Shown piece by piece: positions 8,360-16,569 of a stretch of 64,000 bases of DNA. The DNA is from an uncultured Dehalococcoidia bacterium. Its GTDB lineage: Bacteria; Chloroflexota; Dehalococcoidia; Lucifugimonadales; G958296245. The position numbers and the translations under genes were made by a program. The notes beneath the pieces are model-generated. The model did not search any database. It was not told the DNA's origin and saw only the letters and a program-made list of their open reading frames with translations. Location: positions 1,448,777 to 1,512,776 of the forward strand of contig OY282458.1 of the NCBI GenBank assembly GCA_958296245.1, given 5' to 3'. The first letter of the stretch is position 1, and each line of letters begins with the position of its first letter.

Positions 8360-9571
8360 TTAGGCCGAAGCTGCGGGGGCGGAGGTGCGGCCGTGCTGAA
8401 GTTCGGGGTTGACGCCGCCCGAGTAGATCAGCTCCCCCCTCTTGAGCACCGCCAACACCCTCGGGATATGGCCGCTCTCCGTGAACAGGCAGAGGTCAGC
8501 AGCCAGCCCCGGGGCCGTCCGGCCACGGTCGGTCAACGATAGGGACTTGGCCGGATTTGAGGTTATCATCGCGATCGACTCGGGCAGCGGGCAAATCCCC
8601 TGACGGTACAGAAGCATCGCGGAGTAGAGGATGGATGGCGCGTGATAATCGCCGCATAGGATGTCGAGCAGGCCATCGCGGGCCAGGCGGAGCGCGCTCA
8701 GGTTTCCGCTGGACGAGCCGCCTCTGACGATGTTGGGAGCGCCCATCGTGATCCACTGTCCGACCTCTCTGGCGCGCTGAGCCGCCGCGTAGGTCACGGG
8801 GAACTCGGCGATGGTCACTCCCAGATCAGCCAGTTCGTCGATCTTTTCTGGTGTGTCTGGGTCGTGGCCGAGCAGAATGAAGGGTTCCTTTGCGATCTCG
8901 TCTCGCGTCCGTCGGAGGACCTCCACGGGGCGCTCGTTGCGGGCCGCGCCGCTCACCTTGGAACCCACGATCTCGTTCGGGTCGAACCTGATGGCCATCT
9001 TGGCTAGGTAGGCTGAGAGGGTCTTCTTTAACTCGTCGAGGTCGCGGTACTGGCCCTGGCCGGGGGTGTGGTCGTTCAATGACATGGCTTGGACCTTCGC
9101 CTTTCGCATCGAGTTGAAGAGCGGACCCAGGCCGCTGGGCGTCCAGACGTCGAGGCGGTAGAGGACCTCATGGTCGATCAGGGGGTTTGTCAATTCGTGC
9201 AGCATGTCTGCGATAGCGGAGGCGCCGCGGATGGTCCGTTCTTTGTCGAGCAGGTCTGCGAACATCACGGCGTGAAAGGCGGTTGTGACCCCGGAGGAAG
9301 CGGCCCGCATTTCGTAATTGGCGATGGCGAAGTTCGCCGGGAAGCCCGCGCGGGGGCGAGGGTTGATCTCCCCCTCCACTCCGTCGTTATGGCTGTCGAT
9401 GATACCGGGGATCAGGTAGGCTCCCCGCGCGTCGATGGCCTGCATTCCCCGAACCGGCAGACTGCCGGCGGGGCCGAATTCTTCAATCAGGCCCCCGGAG
9501 ACGATGAGGTCGCCGTTTTCGAGGACGCTGTCGAGCAGGACGATGCGCGCGTTTGTTATTGCCAGGGCCAA
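8360..9571 (-). CDS. phnM: PhnM, alpha-D-ribose 1-methylphosphonate 5-triphosphate diphosphatase
   Basis: Amidohydrolase-fold enzyme of the carbon-phosphorus lyase pathway; it removes pyrophosphate from the 5-triphosphate intermediate to give the substrate of PhnJ. 403 aa, close to the usual size. Seen: N-terminal ITNARIVL, metal-binding IDSHNDGVEGEINPRP, and conserved LLGHDPDTPEKI and VRGGSSSGN segments; the C-terminus has the SLTDRGRTAPGLAADLCLF signature of amidohydrolase-like proteins. The start is TTG 9571 after GGGAGG, 28 bp downstream of phnL, so it is the last gene of the phnGHIJKLM operon. Confidence 0.92.
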   Translation of the reverse strand: MALAITNARIVLLDSVLENGDLIVSGGLIEEFGPAGSLPVRGMQAIDARGAYLIPGIIDSHNDGVEGEINPRPRAGFPANFAIANYEMRAASSGVTTAFHAVMFADLLDKERTIRGASAIADMLHELTNPLIDHEVLYRLDVWTPSGLGPLFNSMRKAKVQAMSLNDHTPGQGQYRDLDELKKTLSAYLAKMAIRFDPNEIVGSKVSGAARNERPVEVLRRTRDEIAKEPFILLGHDPDTPEKIDELADLGVTIAEFPVTYAAAQRAREVGQWITMGAPNIVRGGSSSGNLSALRLARDGLLDILCGDYHAPSILYSAMLLYRQGICPLPESIAMITSNPAKSLSLTDRGRTAPGLAADLCLFTESGHIPRVLAVLKRGELIYSGGVNPELQHGRTSAPAASA

Positions 9572-9600
9572 GTCAAACTGCCTCCCAGGTCAGCTTCGAG

Positions 9601-10356
9601 CTATGGCTGCCCGCCCACGTACCTAGCGGCGTCGACGCGGCCCAAAGGGCCAAATTCAGCCGCGCGGCCGTTGTCGAGCACGAGCACGTGGTCAGCCAGC
9701 GCTTGGAGTACGTGGATGTCATGAATTATCGCAATCATAGCCGCCCCGTCTCTTCGGGCGGCGGAGAGGAGGTCGAGCACCCTCTCCCGGTTTCCGGCGT
9801 CGAGGGCGGAGGTGGGTTCGTCGAGGAGGAGCAGCCTGCGCGGGCGGAGCAGGGCCCGGGCTACGTTCACCCTCTGCTGCTCGCCCCCGCTGAAGACGGA
9901 GGGGTACGACGATTGGAGTTCGGGCTGGATGCCCAGGAATGACAGCATGGCGCCGGCGTCCTTCCGGACCTCCTCGAGGCGCCCGTTCGAGGCGTGGGGC
10001 ATCGCCACGACGTCCACAGCCGCCATACGCGGCTGTGCTCGAAGGAACTGGGGCACGTATCTGATCTCGTCCCTTCGGACCTCCAGCACCTTCCGCTCGT
10101 CAGCGGAGGCCATGTCCACGGTGTCCCCTGAGGCTGTCTTGAAAGCGATGGCGCCGCCGGTCGCAGTGTACGTTCTATAGATGCACTTGAGCAGGCTGGA
10201 CTTGCCGGCGCCGCTGCCGCCGACGAGCGCCACGCACTGGCCGGGGCTTACGTCGAAAGACACGCCGTTCAAGGCCTCCACACGCTTCCCCCCCAGAACG
10301 TGCATAGTGAAGGTCTTGGTCAGGTCTCTCACGCGCAGTATGGGCGCTTGTTCCAT
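9601..10356 (-). CDS. phnL: PhnL, ABC-type ATPase subunit of the C-P lyase complex
   Basis: 251 aa ABC ATPase of the C-P lyase machinery. Seen: LTKTFTMHVLGGKRVEALNG (the PhnL-type start), Walker A GGSGAGKSS, signature FSGGEQQRVNVARAL and Walker B LLLLDEPTSALD, followed by IIHDIHV in the H-loop. There is no membrane partner nearby, as expected for a soluble complex subunit rather than a transporter. Start ATG 10356; 31 bp separate it from phnK. Confidence 0.92.
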   Translation of the reverse strand: MEQAPILRVRDLTKTFTMHVLGGKRVEALNGVSFDVSPGQCVALVGGSGAGKSSLLKCIYRTYTATGGAIAFKTASGDTVDMASADERKVLEVRRDEIRYVPQFLRAQPRMAAVDVVAMPHASNGRLEEVRKDAGAMLSFLGIQPELQSSYPSVFSGGEQQRVNVARALLRPRRLLLLDEPTSALDAGNRERVLDLLSAARRDGAAMIAIIHDIHVLQALADHVLVLDNGRAAEFGPLGRVDAARYVGGQP

Positions 10357-10387
10357 CGTCTCTCCCGGTGCGGGCAGGGGTATGCCT

Positions 10388-11239
10388 CTACAAAGCCGAG
10401 CTCACAAGCAGTTGCGTATAGGGGTGCTGCGGGTCCTCGAGTATCTGGTCGGTGAGACCCGATTCGACCACCCGCCCATGACGCATGACCAGGGTCCGCT
10501 CGGCGAGCATTCCGATAACCGATAAGTCGTGGGAGACGACCACGATGGCGACCCTGAAGTCACGGCGGATGTCCCGGATCAGGTCCAGGACGCCGGCTTG
10601 TACGGATACGTCGAGGCCGGTGGTCGGCTCGTCCAGCAGGACGAGGTTGGGGCTGTTGGACAGGGCCTTGGCGATCTGGACCCTCTGCTGCATACCGTTG
10701 CTGAAGAAGGCGGGGAAGTCGTCCATGCGGTCTAGAGGGACCTCGGTGCGCGCCAGGTAGTCGGCGGCCTTGCTGCGTATATCGGCAACGCTCCGCCAGT
10801 CGGCGGCCAGAAGCCGTTCTGCGACGTTCCCGCCGGCTGTCACGAGGAGGTTCAACCCTCTGCGGGCCTCCTGATACACGATGCCCATCAGGTAGTTGCG
10901 GATGCGGCGCCGCTGAGGCCGGTCGGCTTCGAAGATGTTGTGCCTTCCCGCTTCGAACGCGGCGAAGTAGGCCTCGCCGGAGGTCGGCATATGGTCCAAG
11001 TAGAGGCTTCTCATGACGGTGGTCTTCCCGGAGCCGCTTTCACCCACTATGCCGAGGACCTCCCCCGGGTATACGTCGAAGCTGACGTCTGAGCAGGCCG
11101 CGATCAGGCCGCAGGCCGCGCAGGAGCTGGTCCCGGGGTCGTCTTCACGGTCCAAGAGGCATCCCTCGGATCCGCGCCCCCGGCAGGCGGGCCCGTAGGT
11201 TTTCGTAAGGCCGCGTACGGTCAGGAGGGCTAGTACCAA
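10388..11239 (-). CDS. phnK: PhnK, ABC-type ATPase subunit of C-P lyase, with a Cys-rich N-terminal insertion
   Basis: 283 aa ABC ATPase that in E. coli binds the PhnGHIJ core. Seen: Walker A GESGSGKTT (from Gly66), signature region FFSNGMQQRVQIAKAL with SNG where SGG is usual, and Walker B LVLLDEPTTGLDV. Between LTKTYGPA and SDVSFDVYPGE there is an insertion of about 30 residues holding Cys19, Cys27, Cys40, Cys43 and Cys49, which would explain the extra length over the roughly 250-aa E. coli protein. The start is TTG 11239, overlapping the end of phnJ by 10 bp with GAAGG upstream. The insertion might bind a metal; that is inference. Confidence 0.9.
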   Translation of the reverse strand: MVLALLTVRGLTKTYGPACRGRGSEGCLLDREDDPGTSSCAACGLIAACSDVSFDVYPGEVLGIVGESGSGKTTVMRSLYLDHMPTSGEAYFAAFEAGRHNIFEADRPQRRRIRNYLMGIVYQEARRGLNLLVTAGGNVAERLLAADWRSVADIRSKAADYLARTEVPLDRMDDFPAFFSNGMQQRVQIAKALSNSPNLVLLDEPTTGLDVSVQAGVLDLIRDIRRDFRVAIVVVSHDLSVIGMLAERTLVMRHGRVVESGLTDQILEDPQHPYTQLLVSSAL

Positions 11240-12120
11240 GTCTCAGCCTTCCCGCCGGTCAGCCGGAGGTCGCAGTAGGCCGTGTCTGAGCAGGTGAGGG
11301 TGCGCGACCCGTCCGCGTTGAGGCGCTCCGTGAGGAAGGTGGCAGCCGCGCCGCATCTCGCACAGGGGGTTCCTCCGAACCCCTCCACCTCGAACGGGTG
11401 GTCCTCGAACTCCATGGGTGCGACGTCGGTGTGTGGGGGGATTGCGTACAGCCGCTTCTCTCTGCCTGCGCCGAACAGGTGTAGGGCCTTCGAGCGGTGC
11501 AGCTTGGGGAGGTCCCATCGCGGGACGGGGGTCGAGGCCATGACGTACCGGTGATTGACGACTACCGGATAGCCGGCTCCGATGGTGACCTCGCCCTTGC
11601 GGACGACGTCCTCATAGAGGGCCAGCCACATCCGGGCGTAGTCCTTTTCGGCATGCATGGTCCGTGCGGCCGTCTGGCTCCGCTCCACGAGTCGCAGCGG
11701 TTCTGGGTAGGGGACCTGTAGGACCAACACCTGATCTTCCCTGAGCACCTCCTCCGGCACCCTGTGACGTGTCTGGATGACCGTTGCGCCGGCGGTTTCC
11801 AGGGTCGTGTCCAACCCCGTGGTTCTCTCGATGAGACGCCGGATGTTGTTGGCGTTCACCCCGGCGTCGTCGCCCTGGTCGATCACCTTGATTACGTCTC
11901 CCGGCCCAATGATGGACAAGGTGATCTGGAGGCCGCCCGTGCCGAAGCCTTTCGCCACGGGCACCTCGCGGGACCCGAACGGCACCTGATAGCCCGGTAT
12001 CGCAACGGCCTTGAGCATCGCGCGGCGCAAGTCCCGCTTAGCGGTCTCGTCCAGGAAGGCATACGAGTATCCGCTATGGCGTGAGCCGGACCGCTCTAAT
12101 AGCTCAGCGATGGTTGCCAT
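11230..12120 (-). CDS. phnJ: PhnJ, radical-SAM C-P lyase
   Basis: Catalytic subunit that cleaves the carbon-phosphorus bond of 5-phosphoribosyl 1-alkylphosphonates, releasing alkane and cyclic phosphate. 296 aa. Seen: the glycyl-radical region IPGYQVPFGSREVP with Gly43 matching E. coli Gly32; four cysteines Cys253, Cys256, Cys277 and Cys283 (C-x2-C-x20-C-x5-C), matching the PhnJ cluster ligands plus the catalytic Cys; and GGTPCARCGAA. All residues expected for activity are present. ATG 12120 overlaps the end of phnI by 17 bp, indicating translational coupling. Confidence 0.95.
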   Translation of the reverse strand: MATIAELLERSGSRHSGYSYAFLDETAKRDLRRAMLKAVAIPGYQVPFGSREVPVAKGFGTGGLQITLSIIGPGDVIKVIDQGDDAGVNANNIRRLIERTTGLDTTLETAGATVIQTRHRVPEEVLREDQVLVLQVPYPEPLRLVERSQTAARTMHAEKDYARMWLALYEDVVRKGEVTIGAGYPVVVNHRYVMASTPVPRWDLPKLHRSKALHLFGAGREKRLYAIPPHTDVAPMEFEDHPFEVEGFGGTPCARCGAAATFLTERLNADGSRTLTCSDTAYCDLRLTGGKAETWY

Positions 12121-13237
12121 TGCGGCCCACCCTCTTCATAAGCTCGGTGATGCGGTTGGTCCGCTGCATGTCCGCTTGGAAGGCGACGTAGTGAGGCATC
12201 TTCAGATGCTCGACGAACCCGGACGATTCGACGCAGTCGATGTTTTGGAGTACGAACTCGTCGTCCTGCGTCAGGCCGCCGGCGTGGTGACGTTGAGAGA
12301 GGTTCTCGTCGACTATGGCCATGGATATCGCCTTGCGCTCGTCGCCTCCGAGGGTCAGGCCGTATCCGAAGGTCAGGTCCGCTCTACGGTCATTGAGCGA
12401 CGCCTTCCCGGGGAAGACGGCGTGGGCCTCGGTTACGGGGATTCGTCCGATAGCAGCAGGATTCCCGGTGATGGGGTGGCGTATCTTCACGTCGACGCTT
12501 CCGACCCTGACTTCGCTGACGTAAGCGTGGGACTCTCCGTATCCACGCATCGCAGCGTAGCCGAGCGAGAGCAGCGCTCCCGCCTCCCCGCGGGCCATGA
12601 TCTGAAGCCTGGCTGAGCGTTTCGCCGGGAACCGCAGGGGTTCGGTTGTCACGTCGAAGGGCTCGTCCTCGCCTGAGCCGGCCGGGGCCTCCTCGACGTA
12701 GCCATCCTTTCGCAGGTAATCGAGGACCACGGGAAACTCCGGGGGGGCCTTCGTTGCCTGTGCGGCGTCGCCGGGGGGGGCGTGGTTCTCCGAGGATGAC
12801 CTAGAGTCCCGTCCGGCCGCCGCCGGGAAACTGGCTCCGTTAGCGAGTGAGAGGTCGAGCAGCCTCAGAGTGTAGTCCCGCGTCCTGCCCAGGACCTGCC
12901 CTCCGGGCACGTCCTGGAAGGCCGGGGAGATTCTGCGCAGTACGTGTACGTCTTCGCTCCGCGAGGGGATGGAGTAGCCCAGCCGGGGCAGTGTCGATCT
13001 GTAAGCCCTGAGCAGGAAGGCCGCTTCTATGGGGTCGCCTTGGGCTTGGATGATGGCGAGCGCCCCAAGTCCGGGGTCGTAGAGCGAGCCTTCCGCCATC
13101 ACTTTTTCGACGAGAGGACTCAGGCTCTCGACGATCTGGGCGGCGCGCAGCGGGTGTTCTACGGACAGTATGTCGTCGGTGATGAGCTTTTCAGCCCGCT
13201 TGATGGCGTCCAGACTCGCCTTGACGGACGTATACAC
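12104..13237 (-). CDS. phnI: PhnI, C-P lyase core subunit (nucleosidase-type step)
   Basis: Core subunit that with PhnG, PhnH and PhnL exchanges the adenine of ATP for phosphonate. 377 aa from GTG 13237 (MYTSVKASLDAIKRAE), near the usual 355-370. The frame is open another 600 bp upstream, but that part lies inside phnH and is not PhnI-like. Seen: HPLRAAQIVESLSPLV, the LGYSIPSRSEDVHVLRRISP region, AMRGYGESHAYVSEVRVG and a C-terminal QNIDCVESSGFVEHLKMPHY. The start is 2 bp after the phnH stop. Confidence 0.92.
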   Translation of the reverse strand: MYTSVKASLDAIKRAEKLITDDILSVEHPLRAAQIVESLSPLVEKVMAEGSLYDPGLGALAIIQAQGDPIEAAFLLRAYRSTLPRLGYSIPSRSEDVHVLRRISPAFQDVPGGQVLGRTRDYTLRLLDLSLANGASFPAAAGRDSRSSSENHAPPGDAAQATKAPPEFPVVLDYLRKDGYVEEAPAGSGEDEPFDVTTEPLRFPAKRSARLQIMARGEAGALLSLGYAAMRGYGESHAYVSEVRVGSVDVKIRHPITGNPAAIGRIPVTEAHAVFPGKASLNDRRADLTFGYGLTLGGDERKAISMAIVDENLSQRHHAGGLTQDDEFVLQNIDCVESSGFVEHLKMPHYVAFQADMQRTNRITELMKRVGRNGNHR

Positions 13238-13239
13238 GC

Positions 13240-13839
13240 CTAACCCCCCATGAGCGCCGCTTCGATCCGGTTGGAGCGCGGGATGCACGCTGCCGAGTTG
13301 TCCGCTGCGACGAGTATAAGGTCGATTCCAAGAGGGAAGTCCCTGTTGCGGCGGCTCACGGTCCGAAACGCCTCGACCGGAACGCCGGCGACCCGAAGCG
13401 TTCCCGCGCCGCACACTCCCGGGCCGTAAAGGGTGAGCCGCACCGGACCGCGGGTGAGGGAATCGCACGATATGATAACAGTAGCGCCCTCGTCCGGGTA
13501 CTCGATGGTCCCGACAGAGGCTCTCGATACCGCATGGACGGCCCCCGGCCCGTCTACGGCGACGAATCCGGCGTCCGCGGCCTGCACCCTGCGGGCCGTC
13601 GTCCTGTAGGAAAGGGCCCTTTCGACCTCCTCGCCGAGGGCCGGCGAGATCCAGTATGCGGCCTGGTGGTCGACCAAGCACGTCATTACCGCGAGGATGC
13701 CCGGCGCCGCGCCTGCGCCTGACGCCTGAGCGGGTAGGGGATTCACCTTGCCCGGCCGGGCCATGGCGTCGAGGAGGGCCCGAAATACCGCCTGGTCCTG
13801 CCGTGCGGAGGCGCTCAGTACAGGCGTCCCGGCGCTCAC
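13240..13839 (-). CDS. phnH: PhnH, C-P lyase core subunit
   Basis: 199 aa from GTG 13839, whose first bases overlap the phnG stop (GTGA), so the two are coupled. A longer frame to 13884 exists but runs into phnG. Seen: QAVFRALLDAMARPGKV, the typical PhnH start, then TCLVDHQAAYWI and a C-terminal RNRDFPLGIDLILVAADN. PhnH binds the PhnG/PhnI subcomplex and has no known catalytic residue of its own. Confidence 0.88.
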   Translation of the reverse strand: MSAGTPVLSASARQDQAVFRALLDAMARPGKVNPLPAQASGAGAAPGILAVMTCLVDHQAAYWISPALGEEVERALSYRTTARRVQAADAGFVAVDGPGAVHAVSRASVGTIEYPDEGATVIISCDSLTRGPVRLTLYGPGVCGAGTLRVAGVPVEAFRTVSRRNRDFPLGIDLILVAADNSAACIPRSNRIEAALMGG

Positions 13840-14255
13840 GTCGCATCCTCGAACGTAATCTGCGTGGGCGCGACGGCGGCCCACTGGGCTTTCATCTCGC
13901 TCTTCATCCCGGACTGTACGAGTTCCAAAGCCGCCTCTATCTCTTCGGCCATCGCGTGCCTCGACTCCACCGCCGCGTCGAGCACCGCCGCCGCGAGGGC
14001 TTTTTCGGGCGACCGGCCCATGACCATCGCGTAACCGCGCTCTTCCCCGGCCAAGACCTCGGCTTCCGTCACGGCGACCTCGACGAAGTTGAAGACGAGC
14101 TTTTCGGAGGGTTCTTCCGCCCGGGCCATCACGAGGCCCACCGTGGGTCCGCGAACGACCTCGACGTCCAGAGACTCCAGCGCGCGGTCCGCAAGACCGA
14201 CGAGGAGCTTGTCCGAGGCGCTTGCCATCGCTTCGAGTCTCTGATCTCTGTTCAT
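13836..14255 (-). CDS. phnG: PhnG, C-P lyase core subunit
   Basis: 139 aa, first gene of the operon. Seen: RLEAMASASDKLLVGL, the EVVRGPTVGLVMARAEE segment and GYAMVMGRSPEKALAAAVLDA, matching the PhnG pattern. ATG 14255 follows GAGGGAAC. No PhnF-type regulator, phnCDE transporter, phnN or phnP is seen within the window, so uptake and the last two steps must be encoded elsewhere. A TATAAT box lies about 50 bp upstream. Confidence 0.88.
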   Translation of the reverse strand: MNRDQRLEAMASASDKLLVGLADRALESLDVEVVRGPTVGLVMARAEEPSEKLVFNFVEVAVTEAEVLAGEERGYAMVMGRSPEKALAAAVLDAAVESRHAMAEEIEAALELVQSGMKSEMKAQWAAVAPTQITFEDAT

Positions 14256-14301
14256 GTTCCCTCAGCCGATTCGGATCGCGTTGGGGCCCGGTCGTTGCTC
14301 A

Positions 14302-14330
14302 ATTATACGGCAGAGGCTCACGGTCACGCA
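14302..14330 (-). promoter_or_regulatory. Candidate promoter of the phn operon
   Basis: On the minus strand a perfect TATAAT (14307-14302) lies about 47 bp upstream of phnG, with a poor -35 (TGCGTG) at 17-bp spacing. The flanking sequence is GC-rich, so the box stands out. I saw no Pho-box-like direct repeats. Only the -10 is convincing. Confidence 0.4.
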
Positions 14331-14409
14331 GCCGGTCTGCCGCACAGGGTAATGGACAATGACACGAGAGCGGGGGTTCTCCTGTATTCTCAACGCAGCC
14401 CTTGGCGTG

Positions 14410-14713
14410 AAAACTGTTCAGACCCTGTGAGACCCTCAGGGGAAGTCCAGAGAGGTTTTCCCCTCTGGCAGGGGGTCTGGTCCTTGGCCCTGGCCTGGCT
14501 GGTGCCTGGTGCGGGTTTTCCCCTCTGGCAGGGGGTCTGGTTGGGCGCCCTGGCCGGGCGGCCTGGCTCAGAGGGTTCTCCCCTGCGGCAAGGGGGTCTG
14601 GATAGGATAACCACCCTCGGCGGGAGCAGCGCTGGTCCTCCCCTCTGGCAGGGGGTCTGGGGGCTGTGCCCCCAGTTACCAAGGGGCGGGGTGGGGATCA
14701 AAGAACAGTTTTA
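14410..14713. mobile_element. AACTGTTC-family miniature element, copy A
   Basis: The element begins AAAACTGTTCAGACC and ends GAACAGTTTTA, i.e. inverted ends. It is flanked by identical 10-bp direct repeats CCTTGGCGTG (14400-14409 and 14714-14723), a likely target duplication. Inside are four 60-bp units described separately and a GGGGGCTGTGCCCCC hairpin. Compared with copy D it lacks the segment between AACTGTTC and TTTGATCCCCAC on one side. No protein is encoded. It fills most of the gap between the divergent phnG and SDR genes. Confidence 0.75.
14457..14665 (-). repeat. Four CRISPR-like 60-bp units inside copy A
   Basis: The motif ccctctggcagggggtctgg (or a near copy) recurs at 14461, 14521, 14581 and 14641, exactly 60 bp apart. 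Between the roughly 25-bp repeats lie stretches of about 35 bp that differ from one another. On the minus strand the repeat reads GACCCCCTGCCAGAGGGG then A/G-rich AACC, with a CCCCT/AGGGG hairpin. There are no cas genes and only four units, so this is called a modular repeat, not a CRISPR locus. Confidence 0.8.
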
Positions 14714-14786
14714 CCTTGGCGTGTACAGCTTGTCTCGGAAGTGCTAGGATTGCGGCTGTTCAAGGAACCCGGTCCGGGAGGAGGTT

Positions 14787-15542
14787 ATGGGTCGATTCGA
14801 TGGGCAGGCCGCGATAATCACAGGCGCAGGCGGGGAGATAGGATTCGCGGCAGCCTGCCGCCTCGGCAACGAGGGGGCTTTGATCACGGTAGTCGATCTC
14901 CATCAGGAGCGGGGGGAAACGGCGCTCGCCCGCCTCTGCGAGTCAGGCGTAGACGCCCGGCTGATAGTTGGAGACGTTGGAGACCCGGCGACAGCCGAGG
15001 CAGCGGTCAAGGCCACACTGGACGCTTGGGGCCGCGTCGACGTTCTCATCAACAACGCGGGCGGGGGCGGCGCCTACGACTACGGCAATATATGGGAGCT
15101 GCCGGTGGACGCGATGGATACTTCCTTCCGGAGCAACTTCATGGGGGCCTTCCATTTCACGCGCGCGGCGGCCCCGCACATGATGGAGCGGAACTACGGC
15201 CGCATTGTCAACACCGCTTCGATTGCCGGCAAGGAGGGGAATCCGCAGCGCGTGCCGTACTCCGCTTCCAAAGCGGCGGTCATCGGGTTGACCAAATCGG
15301 TTGGCAAGGAGCTTGCCCTCACCGGCATTAGGGTGAACTGCATCACCCCGGCTGTAGTCATGACCCGTCCCAACCGTGGGCTGGAACAGAGAGAGTTGAG
15401 CTATATGATCGAGAAGATCCCCATGGGGCGGACGGGGACTGTGGATGAAATGGCCTCGATGATTGCCTGGCTCTCATCGAAGGAGTGCTCGTTTACGACC
15501 GGCGCCGTCTTCGACGCCAGCGGAGGCCGGGCGACATATTGA
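14787..15542 (+). CDS. Short-chain dehydrogenase/reductase
   Basis: 251 aa NAD(P)-dependent SDR of the classical type. Seen: cofactor-binding TGAGGEIG, NNAG at about residue 91, a catalytic Ser in VNTASIAG and YSASK, and a C-terminal TGAVFDASGGRATY close to the FabG/glucose dehydrogenase pattern. ATG 14787 follows GGGAGGAGGTT. It precedes the E1 dehydrogenase genes by 25 bp and is probably co-transcribed. Substrate unknown; FabG-like sequence alone does not show a fatty acid role. Confidence 0.85.
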   Translation: MGRFDGQAAIITGAGGEIGFAAACRLGNEGALITVVDLHQERGETALARLCESGVDARLIVGDVGDPATAEAAVKATLDAWGRVDVLINNAGGGGAYDYGNIWELPVDAMDTSFRSNFMGAFHFTRAAAPHMMERNYGRIVNTASIAGKEGNPQRVPYSASKAAVIGLTKSVGKELALTGIRVNCITPAVVMTRPNRGLEQRELSYMIEKIPMGRTGTVDEMASMIAWLSSKECSFTTGAVFDASGGRATY

Positions 15543-15567
15543 GGATCATGAGAGGAGTCATCCAGCG

Positions 15568-16569
15568 ATGACGGCTGCGCCGCACGACAGCCTGACCGTA
15601 GAAGACCTGCGGGAGATGTACCGGATCATGCTCTTGGGCCGTCGATTCACCGAGCGGGCCTTGGAGCTCGCCTGGGAAAAGCGCCTGCCCGTGGGGCTGC
15701 ACCCGAGCGCCGGGCAAGAGGCGGTCGGGGTTGGGGCCTGCTACGGGCTGCGGCCCGGCGACTGGGTATTGCCCTCGCTGCGGACCACGGAGGCATTCTG
15801 GACCCGGGGCGTTACGGTATTGCAGATGTTCAACGCCGTCATGGGCAACTCGGGGAGCATCAACTCCGGCAAGGAGTCGTTCCACCACAGCGGCTACCCG
15901 GAATTGGGCATCCTGGCTGGCACAGCCATGGTGGGAGCGCAGATACCGGAGTCCGTCGGCGTCGGTTGGGCTATGAAGATGAAGAAGACCGACGACGTGA
16001 TGGTCTGCTTCTTCGGTGACGGTGCAGCGGGGCGCGGCGACTTCCATGAGGGCTTGAATCTCGCCGCTCTGCTGAAGGTCCCGGTCGTCTTCGTCTGCGA
16101 GAACAACCTCTACTTTCAGACGGTCCCCGGAACCGTGGGCCAGCCCATAGCAGACATTGCCGAGCGCGCCGCTGCTTACGCGATGCCTGGCGAGGTCGTC
16201 GACGGCCAGGACGTTCTGGCGGTGTACGACGCCGCGCAGAAGGCCGCCGACAGGGCGCGCGCAGGCGGCGGGCCAACCCTGTTGGAGTGCAAGACCTATC
16301 GCTTCATGAGCCACTACCCCTTGATGCTGGAAGATTCCCGTCCGCCCGAGGAGGTCGCCCACTGGAAGAAGCGAGACCCAATCACCATATTGGGGCGCCG
16401 TCTAGAGGAGATGGGCTACCAGGACGCCGCAACGGCTAGGGCGGTCGAGGACGAGATACTGGAGGAGATCGAGCGCTCCTTCGAAAAGTGCGCGGCGACC
16501 CCGTTCGCTGACGTAAGTACGGCGTTCGCCAACGTGTACGCGGAGCCGTTAGAGGATATGGGGCCGTGA
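15568..16569 (+). CDS. Thiamine-diphosphate E1 dehydrogenase, alpha subunit (pyruvate/acetoin/2-oxoacid type)
   Basis: 333 aa from ATG 15568; the frame is open further upstream but overlaps the SDR gene. Seen: GRRFTERALELAWEKRLPVGLHPSAGQEAVGVGA, a typical E1-alpha start (first 20 residues of that stretch are diagnostic), and the ThDP/Mg motif GDGAAGRGD (Gly150) ending in ENN at 178-180. It pairs with the beta subunit, whose GTG overlaps its stop. No E2 or E3 genes are adjacent, so the exact oxoacid or acetoin substrate cannot be told. Confidence 0.85.
   Translation: MTAAPHDSLTVEDLREMYRIMLLGRRFTERALELAWEKRLPVGLHPSAGQEAVGVGACYGLRPGDWVLPSLRTTEAFWTRGVTVLQMFNAVMGNSGSINSGKESFHHSGYPELGILAGTAMVGAQIPESVGVGWAMKMKKTDDVMVCFFGDGAAGRGDFHEGLNLAALLKVPVVFVCENNLYFQTVPGTVGQPIADIAERAAAYAMPGEVVDGQDVLAVYDAAQKAADRARAGGGPTLLECKTYRFMSHYPLMLEDSRPPEEVAHWKKRDPITILGRRLEEMGYQDAATARAVEDEILEEIERSFEKCAATPFADVSTAFANVYAEPLEDMGP

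Noticed and set aside
13238-13846. N-terminal extension of phnI by about 200 residues
   Set aside because: The open stretch lies in phnH, reads Arg-Gly-rich low-quality sequence and is not needed; GTG 13237 gives a normal PhnI.
14457-14665. A CRISPR array
   Set aside because: Regular 60-bp units with a palindromic repeat look like one, but there are only four, the repeat is imperfect, the spacers are GC-rich and partly alike, no cas genes are present and the units belong to a dispersed element family.
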